The notes beneath the pieces are model-generated. The model saw only the letters and a list, made by a program, of their open reading frames with translations. It was not told the DNA's origin and did not search any database. A stretch of DNA of 64,000 bases from contig NC_052489.1 in NCBI RefSeq assembly GCF_009730915.1, positions 30,993,916 through 31,057,915 on the forward strand, read 5' to 3'. Of this stretch, positions 51,701-63,484 are shown piece by piece (position 1 is the first letter of the stretch; each line of letters starts with the position of its first letter). The DNA is from Dioscorea cayenensis subsp. rotundata. Lineage: Eukaryota > Streptophyta > Magnoliopsida > Dioscoreales > Dioscoreaceae. Both the position numbers and the translations under genes were made by a program.

Positions 51701-53277
51701 TTCAACCAAAATTCATGCATACACATAAGCACTTCAGATGCAATTCATAGACTATTTACTGTTACTGTGTGCAGTGTGCATTGTTGCATACATTTTAATC
51801 AATTCAGGAGAAATGGAAAAGAAATAAACAATCATCATACAGTAAAGAGTTTTCTAAACTAGCATTAAGGCATAGTTTCAAATGTTCAAGAAACAAAAGT
51901 TAAGGAACCAAATATGTCAGAAAATAAAGACAAACCCCTTTCTCTGCAGTTCCTGTATTCCCCACCCATGATGAGGTTGTATTTTCAGATGAATTTTCAG
52001 CAAAACGAGAAAGCTGGGAGCTGCCAGGACGAGTTTCTGCACTTTGTGGGCGACTTGCTGCCAAGGATGTCTGATTTGTGGCCAATATTCCTGATGCAGA
52101 TGATGGACGTGAATTAGAACCCCATGCACTGGAAACTGCCTCGTGAGATCTATCACTGCCAGAAGTTGATGGTCTCGGACCACCTCCACCAGATGATGGA
52201 CGGCCAGTTACAGGAGAGCTAGCAGTTCCATCTGTGTATGGAGAAGACACAGCAGATGATGCCCATGCATTAGGCGTTGGTAAAGATGATTTGCTGCCCC
52301 ATGTAAGTGTGCCCCTATAAAATCATCATCCAAAAACATCTTACTTCAATGGAAACCATGATGGTTAATAAGAAATAAACATAAATCCTAGAAGAACCAA
52401 TAATGATTGAATAAATGCAGGAAACAAAGAAAATATCAATGTCAATAGACTTACTTTGGAACAATTTCTACATTTGGGTCCAAGCCACGGTTTTCCAATC
52501 TTGAACACAAAACCAACAAAGTCAATCACCCAAACAAAAACAGAGGCAAGCCCCACGAAAAAAAATCTAGTATTCTATTATGCAGAAGAAACTTACTTTT
52601 GACTGGGCAGATTAATGGGTTTTGGAAGCTTCCCTATAACAGTCATTTTCCCTCTTGCAGTACTACATCTGAAGAGTAAAACAATAAAACAACACATCAG
52701 CAATGGCAAAAGATTACAGTAGCCTTCTCATGATTTAAATTGGAAAGCAAACAATTTAATAACCACAAAGCAAAAAAGATTATCTATATATAGGTTTTAT
52801 AACAGTCTTCCAAGAAACTTCCAGTTAATGCATGTTGACATCAGAAGAACATGGCCACAAGGCAACAATAAGGGGAATTGTAATTTAAAATGGCACCTAC
52901 AATTACAAAGGGAAAAAATCAACAGAAGTCTCAGAAAGCATTGGGTTGCCCGTGTCTCATGGTCATAGTAATTACATGAATAAATCCTAATCATTACAGA
53001 TGCGCTATTTCAATGTTAAACAAGCCGCATGACCTGGAAATGTAAAATATCAGTATTCAAAGTACAACATAAGAGACTCATCATACACCAGTCAGAAAAC
53101 AAACACCAGATCACAGATAATGGCCAAAGTAAATCAAACAAGACAAAGAGGAACAGTAGATCATTCTTCATACTAAATGGGAATCTCTCACCGTAAGCAA
53201 AAGGACAAAATAAAAAGAGACAAAAAGTGATGGATTATTTATAACCTTCGATCTCCTGACAGGATACTTGAAGCCAT
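45775..53277 (-). CDS. MOS1: MODIFIER OF SNC1 1-like BAT2-domain protein, one frame break
   Basis: Large, mostly disordered nuclear protein; in Arabidopsis MOS1 controls expression of the immune receptor gene SNC1 and flowering. Exons in coding order: 53277-53246, 52668-52597, 52499-52455, 52314-51936, 51346-51250, 50648-50574, 50480-48829, 48217-45775. The N-terminal BAT2-like region (about 1-230) has MASSILSGDRR, GKMTVIGKLPKPINLPSQ, LENRGLDPNVEIVPKGTLTWG, and SRPSSASGI, ETRPGSSQLSRFAE, GEFPSLGSEKN. The middle is Pro-rich (PPPQFDAWRGPPVRPPDGIW). A basic coiled stretch (ARQKELTAQRAKQPQKEEE) opens the last exon, and RGRGQSNSKRGGNFYG closes the protein. Exon 7 uses a GC donor (CAG|GCAAGT). At 47248-47250 one extra base in a run of three shifts the frame; WKSQSSRRSTRYQQ lies before it and EKFHGSEAVIWAPV after. 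Expected length is about 1597 residues. Confidence 0.9.
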
Positions 53278-53317
53278 AACTCCGGAAATGCAAGATCTTT
53301 AAATCAGATAAGAGACC

Positions 53318-54314
53318 TGAAAGGATAGGTTAACAATGAGATCCCAAAGTCAATTGGGCAGGCAAACAGCACACAACATGAAAAATACAGCCATTCTAGT
53401 TGAATAGCAGAACCTACATAATCATCAGGCATAACCATGCGTTAACAAAGATAGTACATATATCTACCCACAGAGGCGATGACTGGAGATTTATATCCCA
53501 ATTGTTTGACATATGAACAAGACTCAAATAATGCCCGGATTCATGAACTAAGAAGGGACAATAAAATGAACCACCTAAACAAAAGTCAGAAAGCTATTCA
53601 CAAGTGCTTGTTAAAAATAAATCCAGATGCACAGCTTCAAAATTCAATAGCAAACAAACGGGTTATAAAAAACAAACATGAGCAAAGGATCTGGCATTGT
53701 CATAGTGAGCAAAGGATCACATTTTCTCCTTACTCTCAATAGAAACTGGAGCCTACTCAACATTATTCCACATGCAAATCCGACAATACTTCTATGCTTC
53801 AAACTAACCTATACCCAAATTCAAATCGTTTGATAATATTAAAATAAGCAGAGTTGCAACAATGGTAAAGGCTCTATAAAATATCATCAAAATAACAACA
53901 AAATTTTCCAAGAAATTTAATAAAATACTAAGTGTTCAAAATCCCAATGATCTTGAAAGAGAGAAAGAAAAATAGAACACATTGAAATCGACAGCGAGAA
54001 AACTAAACACCCTAGAATCAGCTTGGATCTTCCTTATAGAACAAACAAACCAACCAACCAGAAGAAAAAAAAACAAAAAAAAAAAACCTATCCAGAAAAA
54101 TTCATCACAGGTTCACCAACACAAACCACCTCAGATCATCGGAAACGAAAACAAGATCCTTGAAACCGATCCAACCCAGAGAATAAAGGATCCATGCATG
54201 CACAGCGCATGATCAAGAGAAACCTAGGGTTACGATCGTCCAGAGTCTTAAAACAAGAACGAAAAGAGAGCTACATCTCTAACCCTAGAAGGAAGAGATC
54301 AATCGGATCCATAC
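53318..54314 (-). other. Probable 5' leader intron of MOS1
   Basis: On the minus strand a donor CTACAAG|GTATGG lies at 54314 and an acceptor CCTTTCAG ends at 53318, about 40 bases before the ATG. The GC-rich stretch 54315-54470 would then be the first, non-coding exon. Inferred from splice signals only. Confidence 0.6.
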
Positions 54315-54470
54315 CTTGTAGTGAAGCGGCGAAGGCTGCGGCAGTACGACGGTGGTGGAAGGCAACGTCGGCGCCGGAACGGGTTGCGCTGGCGCAGGGG
54401 TGGCGCCGGGAGAGAGAAGGGGACAGAGGAGACGAGAAAGGGCTGGGAACGGAGGATTGGAAGGTGTCGT

Positions 54471-55364
<894 letters not shown>

Positions 55365-57656
55365 TGCTATCGAATTCTATGTTTTGGACGAACTTATTGT
55401 TATCAATTAAAGCTTTGCTTTCCTAGATTTGATGGTTTTGTTAGACATACTGCTGTGAAGTTTAAATTTATCATGGTGAGAACTTTTTTGTTAATTCAAT
55501 GCTAGTTTTGTCTCTGCGAACATATGGATGTCGTGATTAATGATTCGAGATTGGATGCATCTAATGTTTTGCTTGTCTTGCCAGTATGCATTCTTTCTAT
55601 TATTTATATGTTTGAATGGTATTTTTTAGATTGAGCTAATGGAATGACTTAGAACTTGGAAACTAATGCTTGGCGGTGTTCCTTTTTTAATTTGCCTCCG
55701 CTGTTTCATCAAGGCTTGATGGTATTTCTTTTCATTTCTCTGTGCTTTTTAGCTCAAATTTATTTCATCTGAGTTGAGTCAACTTTTTGTTGCTGAAAAA
55801 ATCAATGCTTTTGGGTCAAGATTGCTCACAGTCTATATATCCTGGGCCGTATAACAAACCTGAGAAACTACTTGTGAAACAGATGGATCATTAATATGGA
55901 TTGAATAGTCATGATCACATTTTGTTGGGCTGGATAAGATGAAAATGATCACGAAAATTCCATTGCTTGCTAATGGTCTATAATTTGGTGCTACCTCTAT
56001 ATAGATGCTTAGATTGAACTAGGCCTCTGATCAATCATCTTGTGCTAGTATTCTGTACCAGTCATCAATGCCCCCTTTTCTGTCTCATTGCAGTCTTTTT
56101 TTTAAAAAAAAGAATTAATTATTCTTTACAAGAATTTGCTTAGACTATGTTGTTTCTTTCTATTCAAAGGTACGTTCCAGCCCATCTCCTTTTGGATTTC
56201 TGCCATCTGAAACCGCTATGTATCTATGTTTTATGTTCCCAAACATATCCTTATGATCCACATACCATTCAAGTGCAATTCCTTTAACAAAAGCCTTCCT
56301 GACTGCTTATCTTATACTTTTTATAAATATTGCATCTCCCTCAGTAAGTCAAGTGGATTGAGTTGAGTTTTAAGACCGGAAGACAATAGTTTTTCCTAAG
56401 AGACGGATAGCATGCTGCTTCTTTTGCAGCAGGTTCCATTTATGCATACTACTCCTTCTATGTGGTCCAACAAATAGCAAAGTATCTATCTATTGAGCTT
56501 TTCTCTGTCAAAATGCTAGGTTGATTTTTAACTTTGCATCTTGTCACACTTGAGCTCTTGATCTGGACTTGTCATTTCTTTGTCATTTTCCACGGATTCT
56601 GAGTATCTCTTAAGAGCTTATGCTGGCATCTCATCTCTTAGCAGCTTTACTTTCATGGTTCATATCCATGTTGGTTTTTAATATATTAAGTACCAATTAG
56701 TTGTTAAGCAAGAAGAAATCTACTTGTTTATTGAATCTGCCCCTTATACGCGGATTTCTTATTTTTCAATGCCCTATTCTTTTGCTGATGGAAAGCCACT
56801 CCTAGAGATAACAAACGCGAGATGCTGATCCTTCTAATAATTTATTGGAATTTATTCTCCATGAGAATGATCTTTTGTTTGAAACAATTAACTCAGTTTT
56901 TTATGGTGCCATTTTTTTTTAGTTGCTCTGCATGGTGCTGTGAGATTTTGTGTTCGACTGATATTGTAAAATTCTAGTTACTGGCAGATTTTCCACATGA
57001 TATTTTAGAAGGAATGTGGTTGTGTTAGAATAATTCTGTCTTTGAATTTCTTTATTTTCAATCTGAAGATGCTCTAAGTTTTATTTACATGAATATACAC
57101 TATTAAAGATAAATGTGTAACTGTGCAATTCCTGAAGATGTATACTTGGCCATTGCGCAACATCCAAATGCCAATGGAATACTATACAGATAACAAGAAT
57201 TGCAACAAATATACTTGATTCATCTATATTTGACTGTTGTGAAGTTTTTCACAGTTGTTATAAGACATATTTATCATGTAAATAAATAAAATAACAGGGA
57301 AAACGTATGTCTCGCATATTCAATCAATCATATTTTTATACCTCACCTTATCCTGCGGAATTATGAATTCGTTTCTGTACATTGTGTGACTTCTTCTTTT
57401 TTTTTTATCTTTATTTATTGAAAAAATTTTGTTTTTTTTCTTTTTCTCTTCTTTTTCCATCTTTAACTACACGTCTATGCATGTCTCTAGTTCTTGGTTG
57501 TTTAACATGTTTTTAAAAATGATAACTCCCAAGGTAAACAATGCCCAAACAGTCCCCATTTTCTAAACCATTGAAAAGCAAAAACCCATTTTCTTCATTT
57601 GTCCACCAAACCACCCTTACTAATAATTAAAAACCCTGATCATTAACCAAGTAACA
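55365..57656. other. Long spacer after ubiquitin-eS31
   Basis: About 2.3 kb. The first 200-300 bases are probably 3' UTR. The rest has no frame or repeat I can name. The last part is pyrimidine- and T-rich (about 57391-57450). Confidence 0.5.
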
Positions 57657-58113
57657 TCAAGCCTCATTAGCAGAGACGATCTCCTGAATGGTGTCAGAAT
57701 CAACCTTGATTCTTGAATGATTTTGAGAGAACAGCATTATCAATGCCACTCTGGCAGACAAGGCTCTTGGAAGTTGAATACTGCCAGCATTAGCACTGCC
57801 AAATGTTGACAAGGCAACAGCAGGGTACCTGGAGTCCAAGTTGACTTGGAAGTGCACTAATCCCTTTGGGATTAGGAACACAAAGATATCACCATTTTGA
57901 AGGATCTGAGTAAAGAGCTTGTTGGTTGAGTCCACTTTGGTAAATTTAAATGGCACGTTTGATGGTGTATTTCTTTCTTAGTCCTGTGAACTGTGAAGGT
58001 GAAGAACTTACCATCAGGATTCACACCGGACCGGATGGAACCAAGAAATCAAAGGTCATATCTGGATCACTGTGGCATGAGCATTGTTTGACAATGCTGT
58101 TTTCATGTACCAT
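57657..58113 (-). pseudogene. Germin-like protein relic lacking the metal-binding core
   Basis: Copy of the neighbouring germin-like genes. On the minus strand, pieces of the N-terminal part can be read (DPDMTFDFLVPSG, then in shifted frames FFTFT-like and GLRKK), followed by KFTKVDSTNKLFTQILQNGD and IPKGLVHFQVNLDSRYPAVA to SANEA and a stop at 57657. The sequence jumps from KxTKV straight to VDSTNKL. About 50 residues present in the intact neighbours are missing, including HTHPRSAE, which supplies three of the four manganese ligands. Further small indels disturb the N-terminal frame and the C-terminal part (GDIFVFLIPKG has extra residues). It is a decayed tandem duplicate. Confidence 0.88.
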
Positions 58114-58276
58114 ATTTCTCTATTCTCTCACATCAAAAAGAACAAAGAAAGTTAAAATGAAATTTATATAAATAAACAACTTATTGAATCTCAGTTTCAG
58201 TTTAATTTATTGGACAAACAAACACACACTGGCACCACCAATCAGAAACATCTAACAAACCATGCATGCACATAAC

Positions 58277-58895
58277 TCAAGCAGTGTTTGCAGAAACAAG
58301 ACTCTGAATGGTCTGAGCATCAGTCTTGAAAGACTTGGCCAACACATCCTGATCAATACCACTGCCAAACAAAGTCTTTGGGAGAGAAACAGTGCCAGCA
58401 TTAGCACTACCAAATGCAGATAAGGCAACTGCAGGATATCTAGGATCCACATTGGCCTGAAAATGCACCATACCTTTAGGGAACACAAACATGTCACCAG
58501 TTTGGAGAATTTGAGTGAAGAGCTTGTTTTTTGGTTGAGTCCACAAGACCAACATTGAGCGCCCCTTGTAACACGATCAAGAGCTCGGCCGAACGAGGGT
58601 GAGTGTGCGGCGGGTTTATGCCACCGGGACCGTATTGCAGTGCAGCATATGAGACACTTTGTCCGTTGAGAGCTGGGAACTCAATCAAACTGGCTTTGGT
58701 CACCTTGAATGGTGTATCTTTGGGTGCACCCCATAAATTTTGTTTCAATCCTGTGAAGGTGAAGAAGTTGGCATCCAACATAACACCTTCAGGAACCAGA
58801 AAGTCAGATGTGATATCTGGATCATTGGCATGTGCCAAGAATATCACATTTGAAAGGAGAATTATAAGAGCAAAGCTTGCTACACTGGAAGCCAT
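58277..58895 (-). CDS. Germin-like protein, 9-3 type, frame broken at a homopolymer
   Basis: Secreted cupin of the cell wall; family members are hexameric manganese proteins, some with superoxide dismutase activity. A signal peptide is clear (MASSVASFALIILLSNVIFLAHA), then DPDITSDFLVPEGV, FPALNGQSVSYAALQYGPGG, and HTHPRSAELLIVLQG with the metal ligands His, His and Glu. The fourth ligand, His in FPKGMVHFQ, is in the following frame. The frame changes in a run of six T (58527-58532, A on the coding strand): one base more than needed to join VDSTK with NKLFTQILQTGD. Total 619 nt against 618 for 205 residues. Without the extra base it is full length, so either a very young pseudogene or an assembly error. 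It is the most divergent of the coding copies here. Confidence 0.88.
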
Positions 58896-59998
58896 GTTGA
58901 TAAAACTCCTGCTCTTTTTGGGTGGTGCTTAATTAATTGATCTTTGGTTGATGTGTAGTTTGAGTTTGGTCTAGCTAGTATTTAATTATTTATAAGCACT
59001 TTATATTCATTCATATATTGCCGGATTTGTGAATAAGATTAATTTAGAAATTAATTAATGAGATCGACTCGAAGAACAGGCCGGGGATTTCAAGAGTCCA
59101 TTATATATCATTTGTCTCTTAATTATCATGAACGCATTTTGATTTGGTATATCCAGTATTATTACTCCATTGGTGGCATCGCCATATAAATAGAGTATCT
59201 TTTTTAGTATATCTAAAAAGCCTTTGAACTTTGTTTTCATCAATTGATGGTCATATCATAGTAAGTAAATGTATATTAACGCTGAGCTAAATATGGGCCT
59301 GCATTATTTTATCATTCCTTAATTTTTCTTAGTTTGTTACACATCCCATTTTTATTTTTATTTTTATTTTTTATAAATATTGGTAAAACCACTTTGATAT
59401 AGAAGTGTCTCGGCTGGGCTTTGCATTTGGAGCAGAGTTATCAGAGATGATATATATGCTTATATTATAACATTATGTAAATACCATATTGCATGTGTGT
59501 TCATGTAGCATTGATCTTTCAGTGAAGATTTCTTATGTTATTTTTTTTAAAATATTGATACCATAGTTTGTGGTATTCATGCACCTCGTAATTTTATTTT
59601 CTCGTTTTTTTAGTAAAGTTATAGTTTATTTTTCTGAATACGAAAACATAATATAGACAATTAGGCATATGCAAGAATAAAATAGGAGACTAGATTAACA
59701 AGATAGACAAACCATGTGTAAAGACTTGTATGAATTTTTTAAATATTTCACATCTTTTCATTTTGTGCAAATTAAATTATTATATAATCAAGAGATTGAA
59801 AATATATATAACATAAAAGAGAACAGTGTTTTGTAAATAGGAAGTAGTACTATACCGTGTATTGTAAAACAATTCGCTACATCATTCAAGGAAACAAACA
59901 GAGAACACCCCACTAATTAACAAGCACACCATGCAAATTGCAAACAAATGAATCTCCACCATCACCACCACCACCAGCAGTTCCATCCCATGCTTCCA
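58896..59998. other. Spacer between germin-like genes
   Basis: AT-rich, about 1.1 kb, with promoter of the 58277 gene at the left. No gene or element recognised. Confidence 0.5.
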
Positions 59999-60622
59999 TC
60001 AAGCAGTGTTAGCAGAGACAATCTTTTGGATAGTGTTTGAATCAACCTTGAATGACTGTGCAAGCACAGCATTGTCAATGCCGCTGGTGAACAAGGCTCT
60101 TGCCAGTTGGATAGTGCCGGCATTTGCACTGCCAAAAGATGCCAAGGCCAAAGCAGGGTACTTGCGGTCCAAGTTGACCTGAAAGTGCACCAATCCCTTT
60201 GGGAAAACAAAGATATCACCAGTTTGAAGGATCTGAGTGAAGAGCTTGTTGGTTGAATCCACTACGCCAACTTTGAGGCACCCTTGTAATACTATCAAGA
60301 GCTCAGCTGAACGAGGATGAGTATGTGGAACATTAAGTCCACCCGGGCCGTATTGTAACAGAGCATAAGAGACACTCTGGCCATTGAGTGCTGGGAACTC
60401 ATCGTTGGTTACTTTTGTAACTTTAAATGTCACGTTTGATGGTGTATTTCTACTCCATAATATGTTTCTTAGTCCAGTGAAAGTGAAGAATTTGGCATCT
60501 GGATTCACACCGGTGGGAACCAAGTAATCAGAGGTTATATCTGGATCAGCAGCATGAGCACCAAGGAGGAGCGTTGTGAGGGCAACACTGAGAGCAAAGA
60601 ACATATTGGATTTGAAGGCCAT
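59999..60622 (-). CDS. Germin-like protein, 9-3 type (left member of inverted pair)
   Basis: Intact single-exon gene of 207 residues. Signal peptide MAFKSNMFFALSVALTTLLL, mature start near ADPDITSDYLVPTGVNP. Cupin core: FPALNGQSVSYALLQYGPGG, PHTHPRSAELLIVLQG (His, His, Glu ligands), GDIFVFPKGLVHFQVN (fourth His), and the C-terminal helices ending SANTA. A possible N-glycosylation site is in PSNVTFKV. It diverges head-to-head from the gene at 61309. The mature coding parts differ at only about ten bases, while signal peptides and flanks are clearly different. Confidence 0.95.
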   Translation of the reverse strand: MAFKSNMFFALSVALTTLLLGAHAADPDITSDYLVPTGVNPDAKFFTFTGLRNILWSRNTPSNVTFKVTKVTNDEFPALNGQSVSYALLQYGPGGLNVPHTHPRSAELLIVLQGCLKVGVVDSTNKLFTQILQTGDIFVFPKGLVHFQVNLDRKYPALALASFGSANAGTIQLARALFTSGIDNAVLAQSFKVDSNTIQKIVSANTA

Positions 60623-61308
60623 GATTTCTATGATTAGTTTTGGTGCTTGGTTTTACAAGCTAGCTAGTGATGATATACTACTTACAGAACTTGAAAGTAA
60701 ATGGGTTGTCAGGAGAGATCTGATATTGCTGTGTTTCTTTCTTTCTTTTTTTTTCTCTGTGAGCAGGCCTTCAAATTTTAATGGCTGTCAAATGCTCAAG
60801 AACAGAGAATGCTAGACAGTATGATGACAGCCAGGCAATGAAGCCAGTGTTGCCATATGTTGACATTCTGAAGTTCCTCCCATAAATGAAAACTCTTTCT
60901 CATTCTGTCCTACCTAAAGATGGCCAAAATTCAAGCAAAATTTATATTAGGGAATGAGTCAAACAAACTATGAATTCGCACATATGTGACACTGAATGTC
61001 CGCTCTTAATTTCTTTGTCATAGGCGACTGTACATATCTTTATCAAATGTGCAGAAAGACAAACATGAAAAATAACATGCCATGTCTTTATATTCAGAAT
61101 TAAAGTGCTTACCAAGTCATTGATGTATAATCACAGCAAGTAGGACCTTGTCAATCTTCTGGTTTCCAATCTCTCTGTCTCTCTTCTTGAACTCTTACCT
61201 GTTATATATACCCCTGAATCTTCCTCCAACATTAAGCACCACTGACGAGCTAACTTAAAAACTGACATAGTTATTAGTAAGCCAAGCAGTTACAAGATTT
61301 TCCAGGAG
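60623..61308. promoter_or_regulatory. Divergent promoter between two germin-like genes
   Basis: 686 bases between the two start codons. Rightward a TATA box (TTATATATACC, 61202-61212) lies about 100 bases before the ATG at 61309. No equally clear TATA box is seen leftward. The two halves do not look alike, unlike the genes they serve. Confidence 0.65.
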
Positions 61309-61929
61309 ATGGCTATCAAAGAATGCCTCATTGTTCTCGTTCTTTCCCTTGCAACGCTCCTCTTCAATGCTCATGCTGCTGATCCAGATATAACCTCTGA
61401 TTACTTGGTTCCCACCGGTGTGAATCCAGATGCCAAATTCCTCACCTTCACTGGACTAAGAAATATATTATGGAGTAGCAATACACCATCAAACGTGACA
61501 TTTAAAGTTACAAAAGTAACCAACGATGAGTTCCCAGCACTCAATGGCCAGAGTGTCTCTTATGCTCTGTTACAATACGCCCCCGGTGGACTTAATGCTC
61601 CACATACTCATCCTCGTTCAGCTGAGCTCTTGATAGTATTACAAGGGTGTCTCAAAGTTGGCGTAGTGGATTCAACCAACAAGCTCTTCACTCAGATCCT
61701 TCAAACTGGTGATATCTTTGTTTTCCCAAAGGGATTGGTGCACTTTCAGGTCAACTTGGACCGCAAGTACCCTGCTTTGGCCTTGGCATCTTTTGGCAGT
61801 GCGAATGCCGGCACTATCCAACTGGCAAGAGCCTTGTTCACCAGCGGCATTGACAATGCTGTGCTTGCACAGTCATTCAAGGTTGATTCAAACACTATCC
61901 AAAAGATAGTCTCTGCTAACACTGCTTGA
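61309..61929 (+). CDS. Germin-like protein, 9-3 type (right member of inverted pair)
   Basis: Intact single-exon gene of 206 residues. Signal peptide MAIKECLIVLVLSLATLLFN differs from that of the 59999 gene; from ADPDITSDYL to the stop only four residue changes are seen (F/L in KFFTF, R/S before NTPSNV, G/A in QYGPGG, V/A before PHTHP). All four cupin metal ligands are present (HTHPRSAE, VHFQ). As a germin-like protein it should be secreted to the cell wall as a hexamer; the actual activity (superoxide dismutase, other or none) cannot be read from sequence. Confidence 0.95.
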   Translation: MAIKECLIVLVLSLATLLFNAHAADPDITSDYLVPTGVNPDAKFLTFTGLRNILWSSNTPSNVTFKVTKVTNDEFPALNGQSVSYALLQYAPGGLNAPHTHPRSAELLIVLQGCLKVGVVDSTNKLFTQILQTGDIFVFPKGLVHFQVNLDRKYPALALASFGSANAGTIQLARALFTSGIDNAVLAQSFKVDSNTIQKIVSANTA

Positions 61930-62788
61930 TTCCATGAGTTGGTGTCTTCAATAAGATTCTGCATCTGATGTCTGTGTGTCTTTATACATTATTAGCTCAT
62001 GTTGTGATTTTACAATTGAATGTTGAAGGAGTTGTGGCTAATGTTAAAGTGCTATGTTGTATTCTCTGAGCTAATTATTCATTACGAAGTACAAACTATT
62101 AGCTCTGAAATCATGTAATCATCAATATATTACATTGAAGGAGTTTGTCAAAAAAGTAGTTGGACTTGCTATAATTCACGTACAGTTAAAAACTAGGATT
62201 ACTGAAATTTGCCTTCACATTACTTGATATAGATAATAGATCTATGCTTGTTGCTCATGTATATGCCCTGGTTAATGAATTCTCTTGTTCACTTTCCTCT
62301 CTGGAGACTCTGATTTGGTTCCTGATTTCTTATTTCAACGTTGCGTGTTTATTGTAAGGATGGTAAAAGGACATGCTGAAATCTCTCAAATATAGACACT
62401 TGCACTTCCTGGTGTAAAAGAGAAATCAATGCATACGGTGGTTGCATTGAATTCATTCAGGCATTAATGATATAATCTACCTATTTACCAAATAAATAAA
62501 TAAATAAAATCTAGCTAGCTAGTTTCCACAAAGCTTACTTTATATATGTGAAAAAATTTTAAAGTAAATGCCTTTCAACCTTTATAAAAATCCAAGTAAA
62601 AGAGGTCTTGAAAAGAGGGTAACTATAAACTATGGAAATAAATTTGTATTTCATTGCCATTATAAACAAAGTATCAAATGAAGAAAAAACAATAATGTGA
62701 ATAATGATTACCATTCAAGTAATAAAGTCTGAAGAAGATTTTGTACGTATGCATGGGCAAAAAGAAGAACAGAGACAACACCATAGCG
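61930..62788. other. Spacer with promoter of the glycine-rich protein gene
   Basis: 3' UTR of the germin-like gene followed by AT-rich sequence with an (AAAT)n tract near 62491-62510. No other gene seen. Confidence 0.5.
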
Positions 62789-62796
62789 CTATAAAT
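62789..62796 (+). promoter_or_regulatory. TATA box of the glycine-rich protein gene
   Basis: CTATAAAT, 56-63 bases upstream of the start codon, with a short leader between. Confidence 0.7.
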
Positions 62797-62851
62797 CCAT
62801 CACTCATCTTATCTCACTTTCCACACAAGCAAGTTTGATAAGTCTAGCTAA

Positions 62852-63484
62852 ATGGGAACAGCTACTAGAGTACTTGTGAGTGTATTAGGACTAGTGCTAG
62901 TGTTGTTGAGTGGAACCATATGCTCAGCCTCTAGAACTCTTGAAAGTACTCCAAAGGCAACACAGAAGCACAACAATGTCACCAGTCACAGCCTTGACAC
63001 TGCTAATGGAGCTGGCCATGAAGGCAATGACACTAGTAGTGTTCATGGAATGAAGGTTGAGAAGGAAGACTATGATGACCATGATGGTAAAAGGAAGCAT
63101 TGCCATTATCATGGATATGATGAAGACTGTGATGATGGCCATGGAAAAGGAGATGATTATGGAAAGGGTAGAGATAAAGGATATGACTCTGGATGTGGTG
63201 GAGATGGAGGGTATGATGATGGCTATGGAAAGGGTAAAGATAAAGGATGTGATGATGGATATGGTGGAGGAGGAGGTTTTGGTTATGGTGATGGCTATGG
63301 AAAGGGTAAAGATAGAGGACGTGACTCTGGTTATGGTTCTGGTTGGAATGGGTATGGCTATGGCTATAGCTATGGTGGTGGAGGTGGTGGCGGCGGCGGT
63401 GGCGGTGGCGGCGGAGGTGGCGGATATGAAGGTGGATATGGTCGTGGTGTTTCTGCAGCGCGTGCCTCCACTACTTCTCCTTGA
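62852..63484 (+). CDS. Secreted glycine-rich repeat protein
   Basis: 210 residues, intronless. The N-terminus is a signal peptide (VLVSVLGLVLVLLSGTICSA, cut probably after CSA or nearby). A short Ser/Thr/His-rich linker and an acidic His/Asp segment (KEDYDDHDGKRKHCHYHGYD) follow. Three tandem repeats of about 22-24 residues have the form DGYGKGKDKGxDxGYGGG (about 98-167), then a YGYGYSY stretch, a run of 17 Gly (about 175-191) and a short tail (GVSAARASTTSP). Consistent with a structural or wall-associated glycine-rich protein; His/Asp/Cys content would allow metal binding, which is speculation. No family-level match is clear to me beyond the composition. Confidence 0.85.
   Translation: MGTATRVLVSVLGLVLVLLSGTICSASRTLESTPKATQKHNNVTSHSLDTANGAGHEGNDTSSVHGMKVEKEDYDDHDGKRKHCHYHGYDEDCDDGHGKGDDYGKGRDKGYDSGCGGDGGYDDGYGKGKDKGCDDGYGGGGGFGYGDGYGKGKDRGRDSGYGSGWNGYGYGYSYGGGGGGGGGGGGGGGGGYEGGYGRGVSAARASTTSP

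Noticed and set aside
55365-57656. Possible gene or old element in the spacer after ubiquitin-eS31
   Set aside because: Some stretches have mixed base composition, but no frame, termini or protein similarity could be recognised.
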